Assembly: GCA_963792405.1 (NCBI GenBank)
Contig: CAWBVU010000006.1
Location: 372,001 to 436,000 of the forward strand
Direction: 5' to 3'
DNA length: 64,000 nt
Source of the DNA: SZUA-442 sp963792405
Lineage (GTDB): Bacteria; Actinomycetota; Acidimicrobiia; Spongiisociales; UBA5794
The position numbers were made by a program, and so were the translations under genes. Position 1 is the stretch's first letter. Each line of letters begins with the position of its first letter. The notes beneath the pieces were generated by a model. That model was given only the letters and a program-made list of their open reading frames with translations. It was not told the DNA's origin and ran no database searches. Positions 8,276-15,384 of the stretch are shown one piece after another.

Positions 8276-9688
8276 ATGGAGTTCGCAACTCGGCGCACCC
8301 TTTCTGGGCTGGCGGTCGGCCTGCTCGCGATCGCGCTGGTCGTGTCGCCCGTGTCCGGCGCGGCGGCGTCGGACATCGCAGGTGACGGCCTCCCGCAGAT
8401 CGCCGCGGCAGACGTCGTGATGGCCTTCGACGACGTCCCCGCCCCGAGCTGGATCTTCCCTGTCGTGGGCACGGATGGTGTCACCTTCGCCTACACCGAT
8501 ACCTACGGTGCCCCGAGATCGGGGGGTCGGACCCATCAGGGTGTCGACATCGGTACCTACGGTGTCAAGGGCGTGCCCGTCGTGGCCGCCGCCGCAGGTG
8601 TCGTCAGGTCCGTCAACTGGTCGTCGGACCCGACATACCTGAACCCCGATCGCTGCTGCACCCTCGCCATCGAGCATGCGGGGGGATGGGAGACGTGGTA
8701 CATCCACCTCGACAACGACACCCCCGGCACCGACGACGGACTCGGCTGGGGGGTCGCCCCGGGGATCCTGCCGGGCGTCGAGGTGGCCGCGGGCCAGCTC
8801 GTCGGATGGGTCGGCGACTCCGGCAACGCCGAGAACGCCTATCCGCACCTCCACTGGGAGGTCCACGCGCCGGGTGGCGTGGTCGTGAATCCGACTCCCC
8901 ATGCCGACTCCGCACTGCGCATCGCCGAGCCCGGTGCCATTGCCGCCGATCCGGCGTGTCCCGAGGGTGCATCCTGCGACACGATCGCGACGGTCGATGG
9001 CGGGGGCGCCTGGGGGCTGTGGGACGAGCTGGCCTGGGGAGCGTCGGTGTCGTCGTTCTTCTTTGGGGATCCTGGTGATGTGCCGTTCATGGGGGATTGG
9101 GATGGGGATGGGGTGGCGACGCCTGGGTTGTATCGGCAGTCGGATGGGTTCGTGTATGTGAGGGATTCCAATACGCAGGGGGTGGCGGATCGGGAGTTCT
9201 TCTTCGGGGATCCTGGTGATGTGCCGTTGGTGGGTGATTTCGATGGTGATGGTCGGGACTCTGTGTCGGTGTGGCGTGCGTCTGAGGCTCGGGTGTATGT
9301 GATCAACGAGTTGGGTGGCGATGGTGGGGGGTTGGGGGCGGCGGAGTATTCGTTCGGGTTCGGGAATCCGGGGGATACGCCGTTTGTGGGTGATTTCGAT
9401 GGTGATGGTGTCGACAGTGTGGGGTTGTATCGGACGTCGACGGGGTTCGTGTACTTCCGGAATGGGTTGTCGACGGGTGTGGCGGATCTGGAGTTCTTCT
9501 TCGGGGATCCTGGGGATCAGATCCTTGCGGGGGATTGGGATGGGGATGGGGATGACACGGTGGCGGTGTACCGGCCATCGACGAACACGATCCACGTCAA
9601 CTACGAGAACGAACAGGCCACGGCCGACTGGTCGGGCGTCATCGGCGCCCATGCGCAGGTGCTGGTCGCCACAGGAGGGACCGGATGA
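8276..9688 (+). CDS. Secreted M23 (LytM-like) peptidase with FG-GAP-like repeats
   Basis: A 470-residue exported protein. The signal peptide (residues 1-31, ending GAAAS) precedes a zinc peptidase of the M23/LytM family at about 55-220. Zinc ligands are visible: His87 and Asp91 in THQGVDIG and His193 in PHLHWEV, with His191 as the usual catalytic His. Such enzymes cut peptidoglycan cross-bridges or act with amidases during division. The linker PACPEGASCD joins the repeat domain, whose DNA equals the neighbouring copies up to 9576; the last repeat then diverges (TNTIHVNYENEQ). Confidence 0.9.
   Translation: MEFATRRTLSGLAVGLLAIALVVSPVSGAAASDIAGDGLPQIAAADVVMAFDDVPAPSWIFPVVGTDGVTFAYTDTYGAPRSGGRTHQGVDIGTYGVKGVPVVAAAAGVVRSVNWSSDPTYLNPDRCCTLAIEHAGGWETWYIHLDNDTPGTDDGLGWGVAPGILPGVEVAAGQLVGWVGDSGNAENAYPHLHWEVHAPGGVVVNPTPHADSALRIAEPGAIAADPACPEGASCDTIATVDGGGAWGLWDELAWGASVSSFFFGDPGDVPFMGDWDGDGVATPGLYRQSDGFVYVRDSNTQGVADREFFFGDPGDVPLVGDFDGDGRDSVSVWRASEARVYVINELGGDGGGLGAAEYSFGFGNPGDTPFVGDFDGDGVDSVGLYRTSTGFVYFRNGLSTGVADLEFFFGDPGDQILAGDWDGDGDDTVAVYRPSTNTIHVNYENEQATADWSGVIGAHAQVLVATGGTG
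9046..9576 (+). repeat. FG-GAP cassette, copy 4 (shorter tract)
   Basis: 531 bp identical by eye to copy 1 at 4244-4774. It ends inside the fourth repeat, at the codons for VYRP, and then gives way to GC-rich sequence with C-ending codons. The shorter tract with a sharp edge inside a domain looks like a gene-conversion boundary. Confidence 0.95.
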
Positions 9689-9733
9689 GCACACCCGACC
9701 GAACCACTATGGGAATGGAGGGGATCCGCCTAG

Positions 9734-9757
9734 TAGGGTCACCCGCCGGAGAAGGAG
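9734..9757 (+). promoter_or_regulatory. Candidate -10 and ribosome-binding site for the YkuD gene
   Basis: TAGGGT (9734-9739) is followed by GGAGAAGGAG (9748-9757), which ends 5 nt before the ATG at 9763. The strong ribosome-binding site decides for 9763 rather than the ATG at 9685, which would overlap the preceding gene. Confidence 0.5.
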
Positions 9758-9762
9758 CACAG

Positions 9763-10983
9763 ATGCTGGGCACTCCCCGTTCGACGGCGGCACGCCGTCT
9801 CTCACTGATCGTCCTCGGCGCGGTCGCCTTCCTGCTGATGCTCGCCGCGCCGACCTTCGCGAGCGACGACGTCGGCGTGTTCGACGGTGACACGGGGATC
9901 TGGTACCTCAGGGACGACGTGACCGGCCTGACCACCTCCTTCTACTTCGGCGACCCGGGCGACGCTGCCTTCACGGGCGACTGGGACTGCGATGGGGTCG
10001 ACACACCCGGGCTGTACCGCCGGTCCGACGGTTTCGTCTATCTACGCAACTCGAACACCCAGGGAACGGCAGATCGGGAGTTCTACTTCGGCAATCCCGG
10101 CGACGTCCCGATCGTGGGCGACTTCGATGGTGACGGGTGCGATTCGGTGTCGATCTATCGGCCGTCCACGACCACCGTCCACATCATCGATGCGCTCGGG
10201 GCGAACGGCGCCGGACTCGGTGCGTCCACGTTGTCGTATCCGCTCGGTGACCGGGGCGACACACCAGTGGTCGGTGACACCGACGGTGACGGTCGGGACA
10301 CGGTGAGCGTGTACCGCCGTTCGACCGGCACGCTCCACGTCAACCACGATCTCGACGGCATCGCCGACGCGACCGTGGCCGTGCCGGACTGGAAGCGGCC
10401 GCTCCTCGGTGCCTGGCCTGCGCCCGGGACGGTGGCCTCCTTCAGCACGACGGGCGCGGTGTTCGAGCTTCCCGACGCCGGTGCGTTCGAGTACGGCTCC
10501 CCGCACATGACCGCGCTCGCGGGCGAGTTCGGTGCACTTCCGGGTGGCGACGAGGAACCGCCGAGGCCGCCGCCGTACCCCCAGGTCGGGTCCGGCAAGA
10601 GGATCATCTACTCGAACTCCCAGCAGCGGGTGTGGCTCATCGACGGGAACGAGAACCTCGTGGACACCTACCCCGTCTCGGGCCGCAAGGGCATCCCGTA
10701 CGTCGGCACCTACAGCGTCTTCTCGAAGTCCGTGAACGTGTGGGCGCCGTACGGCGGCATCACCATGAAGCACATGGTGCGCTTCGTCCGACCGGGCACG
10801 TGGGGCAACCAATGGTCCTACGGGTTCCACTCGATCCCGAGGTACTCGAACGGCCAGCCCATGCAGACCGAGGACGAGCTCGGGTACTTCCGCTCCGGCG
10901 GCTGCGTGCGCCAGGCCGACCACAAGGCCGCAGCGCTGTTCGAGTGGGCCGACCTCGGCACGGTGGTCCACGCGATCCCATAG
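9763..10983 (+). CDS. Exported FG-GAP-like repeat protein with C-terminal L,D-transpeptidase (YkuD) domain
   Basis: A 406-residue protein with the reverse domain order of its neighbours. After a signal peptide (ending PTFA) three to four D-x-D-G-D-G repeats occupy about residues 38-230 (FYFGDPGDAAF, GLYRRSDGFVYLRN). A proline-rich linker leads to a YkuD-type domain at about 285-406. The catalytic region reads GFHSIP then FRSGGCVRQ, with Cys381; canonical enzymes have SHGC, so Gly replaces that His. It would form 3-3 peptidoglycan cross-links or attach proteins to the wall. Codons here end mostly in C or G, in contrast to the almost identical cassettes just upstream. Confidence 0.85.
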   Translation: MLGTPRSTAARRLSLIVLGAVAFLLMLAAPTFASDDVGVFDGDTGIWYLRDDVTGLTTSFYFGDPGDAAFTGDWDCDGVDTPGLYRRSDGFVYLRNSNTQGTADREFYFGNPGDVPIVGDFDGDGCDSVSIYRPSTTTVHIIDALGANGAGLGASTLSYPLGDRGDTPVVGDTDGDGRDTVSVYRRSTGTLHVNHDLDGIADATVAVPDWKRPLLGAWPAPGTVASFSTTGAVFELPDAGAFEYGSPHMTALAGEFGALPGGDEEPPRPPPYPQVGSGKRIIYSNSQQRVWLIDGNENLVDTYPVSGRKGIPYVGTYSVFSKSVNVWAPYGGITMKHMVRFVRPGTWGNQWSYGFHSIPRYSNGQPMQTEDELGYFRSGGCVRQADHKAAALFEWADLGTVVHAIP

Positions 10984-11018
10984 CCCGAACCCGGGAGGGC
11001 CATCGAGCGACGCAGCGG

Positions 11019-11024
11019 TACAGT
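11019..11024 (+). promoter_or_regulatory. Candidate -10 element, leaderless
   Basis: TACAGT ends 7 nt before the ATG at 11032 and no Shine-Dalgarno sequence is present. It is one of the clearest examples of the spacing seen repeatedly in this window. Confidence 0.45.
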
Positions 11025-11031
11025 CTGGGCG

Positions 11032-12132
11032 ATGGCCGACTTCCGCACCCTCGTCGTCGTGCCCGCCCACGAGGAGGAGCACACCGTCGGAGAGGTGGTT
11101 CGCCGTGTGCGGGCCCTCGGGTTCCCCGTGCTCGTCGTCGACGATGGCTCCGCAGACGCCACCGCGGCGCGTGCGCACGACGCCGGGGCACACGTCGTGT
11201 CGCTCCCGATCAACATCGGCGTGGGGGGCGCGATGCGGACCGGCTTCCGATACGCCGTCGATCACGGCTATGCCCGGGTGGTCCAGGTCGACGCGGACCT
11301 CCAGCACCCGCCGGAGGCGATCCCGGTCCTCATCGCCGAGGCCGACACCGGGGTCGACCTCGTCATCGGCTCCCGTTTCGCTGACGGCTATGACACCTCG
11401 GGGCATCGCAGGACGGCGATGCGGATGGTCGCCGCCCTCGTGTCGAGGAAGGTGGGCGTCCCCCTCGATGACGTCACCTCGGGTTTCAAGGTGGTGTCCC
11501 AGCCCCTCCTCGGCGTGTTCGCGGACCACTACCCGGCCGAGTACCTCGGTGACACGGTCGAGGCCCTGATCCAGGCGCACGCCAACGGCGCCACCATCGC
11601 TCAGGTCCCCGTCCCGATGCACCAGCGCAGCGCCGGGAACGCGACGCCCACGCTGTCCGCCGGCGGCCACCTCGCCCGCCTCGCGGTCGCGCTCGATGGC
11701 GGGCAAGCCGCAGAGGATGGGCCGATGAGTCCAGCCGTCGCCGCACTGACGATCGCGATCGCCGTCGGGGCGCTCGTCCTCGTGGTCGTGCTCGTACGGA
11801 GGGGAAGGCTCAAGGAGCGATTCGCGATCACATGGATGCTCGTGGCCGTCGGCATGGTGCTCCTCGCCGTCTTCAGGCCGCTCCTCGACCGCCTGTCGGA
11901 TGCACTCGGGATCCAATCGGGAACGACGACGGTGTTCCTCATCGCCGTCCTCGTGATCCTCGGCGTGCAGCTCCAGTTGTCCGTGGCCGTCTCGAGGATC
12001 GAGGAGAAGCTCCGCGACCTCGCCGAGGCCGTCGCGCTCGGCTCAGGTGGACGGCGAGCGACGCCTGTCGAGGCGACGGATGATGGGCAGGACGGCCCGC
12101 AGGTAGCCGGTGAGGAACCCGTCGACGAGTGA
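11032..12132 (+). CDS. GT2 glycosyltransferase fused to a DUF2304 membrane domain
   Basis: A 366-residue protein. Residues 1-215 form a dolichol-phosphate-mannose-synthase-like GT2 domain: VVVPAHEEEHTVGEVV, VVDDGSAD, QVDADLQHPPE (metal/donor site) and IGSRFADG. Residues about 232-330 contain three hydrophobic segments followed by SRIEEKLRDLAEAVAL, the layout of DUF2304 proteins. These two are often separate neighbouring genes in actinobacteria; here they are one polypeptide, after a short linker around Met236. The likely role is making or using a polyprenyl-phosphate sugar at the membrane. Its 3' end overlaps the convergent gene by 90 bp. Confidence 0.85.
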   Translation: MADFRTLVVVPAHEEEHTVGEVVRRVRALGFPVLVVDDGSADATAARAHDAGAHVVSLPINIGVGGAMRTGFRYAVDHGYARVVQVDADLQHPPEAIPVLIAEADTGVDLVIGSRFADGYDTSGHRRTAMRMVAALVSRKVGVPLDDVTSGFKVVSQPLLGVFADHYPAEYLGDTVEALIQAHANGATIAQVPVPMHQRSAGNATPTLSAGGHLARLAVALDGGQAAEDGPMSPAVAALTIAIAVGALVLVVVLVRRGRLKERFAITWMLVAVGMVLLAVFRPLLDRLSDALGIQSGTTTVFLIAVLVILGVQLQLSVAVSRIEEKLRDLAEAVALGSGGRRATPVEATDDGQDGPQVAGEEPVDE

Positions 12133-13092
12133 GGTTCCCCTCGGGACGGCCACCTGTCGGGCCGTCGACACGTTCGTCTCCATCGTCTCGAGCATCGCGG
12201 CGTCGCCGATCCTGCGAGTGGCCCTCGTCAGGGCGCGCTCGGTGCGCCACTGGCGGCGATGTCCGAGGACGTCGAGGTCGGCCCTGAGCTTCTGGCGGAA
12301 CCATCCATCGCGCAGCGCGATCCACCACACACCGAGATCAGCCGCGAGGAAGGCAGGCATGAGGATGGCAACGGTCGCGGGCTCGTAGTTGCTCAGCAGG
12401 AGCATCCACCTGTTGCGTTCCAGGTGGTACATCTTGTCGCGTGACCGGCCGAACTCGTACCGGTGACGGACACGTGATCTCGTGGCCCGCACGACCCTCA
12501 GGCCGGCGAGTCGCAGCCTCCATCCCAGATCGGTGTCCTCCTGGTACATGAACAGGCTCCTGCGGAACCCGTCGAACCTGCGCCAGGTGTCGGCACGGAT
12601 GGCCATCGCCCCTCCTGAGGGGAAAGCGACATCCACCAGATCGGGCTCGACCTCCGGGACCGTCTCCCCGAGCCCGCTCAGCCAGGCGAGGCCGACGTAG
12701 GTCAGGTGCCCCCCCGACGAGTTGAACAGGTGCGGCGACGCGGCGTCGACGAGGGTCGCCATCGCGGCGCCGATGCCATCGGCCCGTGCCGCCTCGGCGA
12801 GCGGGGGGAGCCATCCCTGCTCGGGGACGGTGTCGTGGCCGAGGAGGACGAGGGTCGAACCGGACGCGAGGTCGGCGCCGGCGTGGCACGCTGCGACGAA
12901 CCCCACGTTCTCGTCGAGGGCGATGACCCCGATGTCGTACGTGGCGAGGATGTCACGGGTCCGGTCCGTCGACGCGGAGTCGACGACGATGATCTCGTCC
13001 GGACCATCGGGGTCCCGGATGAGGGCATCGAGGACCTCTGCGATGAACGCCTCGGACTGGTGCGTGACGATGACGACGGACGTCGTCTCCAT
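12043..13092 (-). CDS. Family 2 glycosyltransferase (rhamnosyltransferase-like)
   Basis: A 349-residue protein starting METTSVVIVTHQSEAFI. GT2 motifs are VVDSASTDRT, LDENVGFVAACHAGA, LLGHDTVPEQG (replacing the usual DxD by HDT) and MYQEDTDLGWRL with the catalytic Asp. This pattern fits WsaF/WbbL-type rhamnosyltransferases. The ATG at 13092 is 16 bp after the stop of the SpoIID gene on the same strand, so the two may be cotranscribed; an in-frame upstream start at 13131 would overlap that gene. Its last 30 codons lie antisense to the end of the GT2-DUF2304 gene. Confidence 0.8.
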   Translation of the reverse strand: METTSVVIVTHQSEAFIAEVLDALIRDPDGPDEIIVVDSASTDRTRDILATYDIGVIALDENVGFVAACHAGADLASGSTLVLLGHDTVPEQGWLPPLAEAARADGIGAAMATLVDAASPHLFNSSGGHLTYVGLAWLSGLGETVPEVEPDLVDVAFPSGGAMAIRADTWRRFDGFRRSLFMYQEDTDLGWRLRLAGLRVVRATRSRVRHRYEFGRSRDKMYHLERNRWMLLLSNYEPATVAILMPAFLAADLGVWWIALRDGWFRQKLRADLDVLGHRRQWRTERALTRATRRIGDAAMLETMETNVSTARQVAVPRGTSLVDGFLTGYLRAVLPIIRRLDRRRSPST

Positions 13093-13108
13093 GGGCGCCC
13101 CTCGGTGG

Positions 13109-15232
13109 TCAGGAGCCCCAGTATCCCGCAATGGGATTCATCCAGGTGTCACCGAACTCGAAGGAGTCGTTTGCCGAGCTCTGTGTGAAGGAGTCGCGCA
13201 GGTACCACATCGCCGTGGATGGGCGGAACACGCCGACGGTGTCGATGCCGTCGTCGTTCCAGTCGCCGACGACGATGCGATCGCCTGATACGGCACCCGA
13301 GTAGGCGAAGGTCACGTCCGCGACACGTCGTGCGAGGTCGTTGACGAGGTACACCGTGCGCGTCGACGGGCGGTAGACGCCGATCGTGTCGATGCCATCG
13401 CCGTTCCAATCGCCCGCAAGGGGTACGTCACCCGGATCCCCGAAAGAGATGGCCACGTCGCCGACGCCCTGGGTGTTCGAGTTCCTCAGGTAGAACATGC
13501 CCTCGCTGCGGCGGTAGACCCCGACGGTGTCGGTGCCATTGCCGTCCCAGTCACCTGCGATGGGGAGATCGCCGGGGTCGCCGAAGTAGATCTCGATGTC
13601 CGCGATCCCCTGGGTGTTGGAGTTGCGCAGGAAGAGGTAGCCCGTGCTCTCACGGTAGAGCCCGACCGTCTGGACGCCGTCGCCGTCCCAGTCGCCGATG
13701 AACGGGATGTCCTTCGGGTTGCCGAAGTAGAAGGAGGTGGTCGACCCGAGCCGATCGCGCAGCGTCCAGATGCCCGTCCTCGGGTCCTGGACCGCCACGG
13801 TGTCGGCGTCAGGGGGAGGCGGGACGTCGAGGTTCGAGGCGTCGATGTCGAAGTACCAGCTGTACAGACCGAACGCCGAGGCCACCGTGCCGACGGCGAC
13901 GTCCTTCGTCACCGTGGTGTCGGCAGGGGTGGTCGCAGTGAAACGGACCGTCTTGGCGGATCCGGAGACGTTGCGTGCGATGACGCCGGCTCCGGTGAGC
14001 GTGTACTCCGCAGAGGTGCCCCAGACCTCGTCGACCACCGCGTCGGCATCGAAGGTGAAGGCCCACGCCGCCCGGGGGTTCACCGGTGACAGGGACCACG
14101 GGTCGGGCACGGAGGTCAGGTAGGGCAGATCGCCGCCCCACTTCTCCTTGACCCACTCGGTGGCGCCGCCGTTCGACGACGAGTAGTACGCACGCACGAC
14201 ACCGGGGCCGTCGGGGGCGGCGGGATGGGTCACGACCTGTCCGTTGGTCTCCGCGGCGGCCTGATCCCAGCGCCACGACTCGGGCCACCCCCCGACCCAC
14301 CCTGCGAACACCTGGTAGGACGAGTCGTTGCGCACGTCGCAGAAGCACCCCGGCGTGCGGTGGTCGGTGCTGAGCGCCAGGGACACCGCGTACGATCGCG
14401 CCGCGATGGCCTGCGTGCGCAGCGCGGCGGGTGCCAGGATGCCCCACGAGTACGGCACCTCGGCGATGCCACGGGTGTAGTCGTCGGGCGATGCGGCGAC
14501 GACGAGGTCGAACCCCGGGTACGTGGGGCAGGTCGCACAACCGGAGCCGCCGACCTTGTCGTAGTAGGTGATGGAACCGATGGTGCGTTGCGCGCTCCCG
14601 TTGTCCACGGCCTTGAAGGACGTGCCATAGCCGTAGGTGCACTGGGTCGGTCGCCGGCAGTTCGATGCCTGGACCACGTTGGTGGGTTGCGTGGTTCCCG
14701 GGGTCAGTTGGACCGTCAGGTCACAGGTTCCCGCCGCCCAGACCGTCGTCGCTCCCGCCGCGACGAGGGTCATCTCACATCCGTTCGGCATGCCGTACTC
14801 GGGCGTGGTGTCGACGATGGTGAGGGTGTCGCCGGTGTTGAGCGTGGCGGTCTCGCCCGTGCCACGGGTCACGACCATCCCGGTGCGCGGCGTGCCCGGA
14901 CCGTCGAACACCCGCAATGTCGTGGAGGTGATGTCGGAGGCGACGTTCGTCACGATCTCGCCCGGATCGGGGACGCCGGGCTGGCCGAGCGTCCCGATGG
15001 AGGCGCCCGGGTAGTACGCCTGGAGGATCTCGGTGTGGGATTGTCCGTCGAGCGCTCGGGCATAGGCCCCGTACTGGCTCATGCCCACACCGTGGCCCCA
15101 CCCCGATCCCTCGAAGGTGATCGTCGAGGCGGGTGTCGCGGCGGACGCGGCAGCCGGGAGGAGTCCGAGGAGGGGGACAGCCACCAGGATGCCGACCACG
15201 CGTCTACGGAGTCGGTTGGCGGTGAATCTCAT
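13109..15232 (-). CDS. Secreted SpoIID/LytB-domain protein with FG-GAP-like repeats
   Basis: A 707-residue exported protein. A signal peptide (LLGLLPAAASA) is followed directly by GWGHGVGMSQYGAYA, a motif typical of SpoIID-family proteins, and later by AEVPYSWGILAPAALRTQAIAARSYA, the core of the amidase-enhancer/SpoIID domain. In sporulating Bacillota SpoIID is a peptidoglycan lytic transglycosylase; in actinobacteria its role is unclear. Residues about 490-700 hold four D-x-D-G-D/N-G repeats (FYFGNPKDIPFIGDWDGDG), relatives of the cassette but with normal C-ending codons. The GWGHGVGMSQ motif is normally near the C-terminus, as in the gene at 43539, so the domain is circularly rearranged or split. 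Confidence 0.85.
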   Translation of the reverse strand: MRFTANRLRRRVVGILVAVPLLGLLPAAASAATPASTITFEGSGWGHGVGMSQYGAYARALDGQSHTEILQAYYPGASIGTLGQPGVPDPGEIVTNVASDITSTTLRVFDGPGTPRTGMVVTRGTGETATLNTGDTLTIVDTTPEYGMPNGCEMTLVAAGATTVWAAGTCDLTVQLTPGTTQPTNVVQASNCRRPTQCTYGYGTSFKAVDNGSAQRTIGSITYYDKVGGSGCATCPTYPGFDLVVAASPDDYTRGIAEVPYSWGILAPAALRTQAIAARSYAVSLALSTDHRTPGCFCDVRNDSSYQVFAGWVGGWPESWRWDQAAAETNGQVVTHPAAPDGPGVVRAYYSSSNGGATEWVKEKWGGDLPYLTSVPDPWSLSPVNPRAAWAFTFDADAVVDEVWGTSAEYTLTGAGVIARNVSGSAKTVRFTATTPADTTVTKDVAVGTVASAFGLYSWYFDIDASNLDVPPPPDADTVAVQDPRTGIWTLRDRLGSTTSFYFGNPKDIPFIGDWDGDGVQTVGLYRESTGYLFLRNSNTQGIADIEIYFGDPGDLPIAGDWDGNGTDTVGVYRRSEGMFYLRNSNTQGVGDVAISFGDPGDVPLAGDWNGDGIDTIGVYRPSTRTVYLVNDLARRVADVTFAYSGAVSGDRIVVGDWNDDGIDTVGVFRPSTAMWYLRDSFTQSSANDSFEFGDTWMNPIAGYWGS

Positions 15233-15384
15233 GATCGTGGCGCCCAAATCTATTGGCTTCGATGGGTAACCATGCCCATCGGGTCGTCACCACCGATATC
15301 GGCAGGTCGGCCCTGCCACCCAAGCGGGATCTTCCAACGGGATCGTGACCGTGCCTGAGCCCGGGATGGGGGTAACGTTCCGAC
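15233..15384. promoter_or_regulatory. Divergent region between SpoIID and VanW genes
   Basis: This 152-bp gap serves two divergent secreted-protein genes. TAACGT at 15373-15378 ends 6 nt before the GTG at 15385. On the other strand TAGATT lies 14 nt before the ATG at 15232. An inverted repeat GATGGG (15261-15266) / CCCATC (15275-15280) with an 8-nt centre is a possible operator. Confidence 0.4.

Noticed and set aside
4244..9576. Cassettes as parts of a mobile element or diversity-generating retroelement
   Set aside because: No transposase, reverse transcriptase, terminal inverted repeats or target duplications were found, and the copies are invariant rather than A-mutagenised. Gene conversion is the simpler explanation.
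3705..9694. Long open frames on the minus strand opposite the cassettes, rich in Ile-Pro and Arg-His
   Set aside because: They arise from the stop-free complement of the G/T-ending repeat codons, recur identically in each copy, have no start signals and no family resemblance.
9685..9762. Upstream start for the YkuD protein (ATG at 9685)
   Set aside because: It would overlap the M23 gene and add 26 residues before the signal peptide; the strong GGAGAAGGAG favours 9763.
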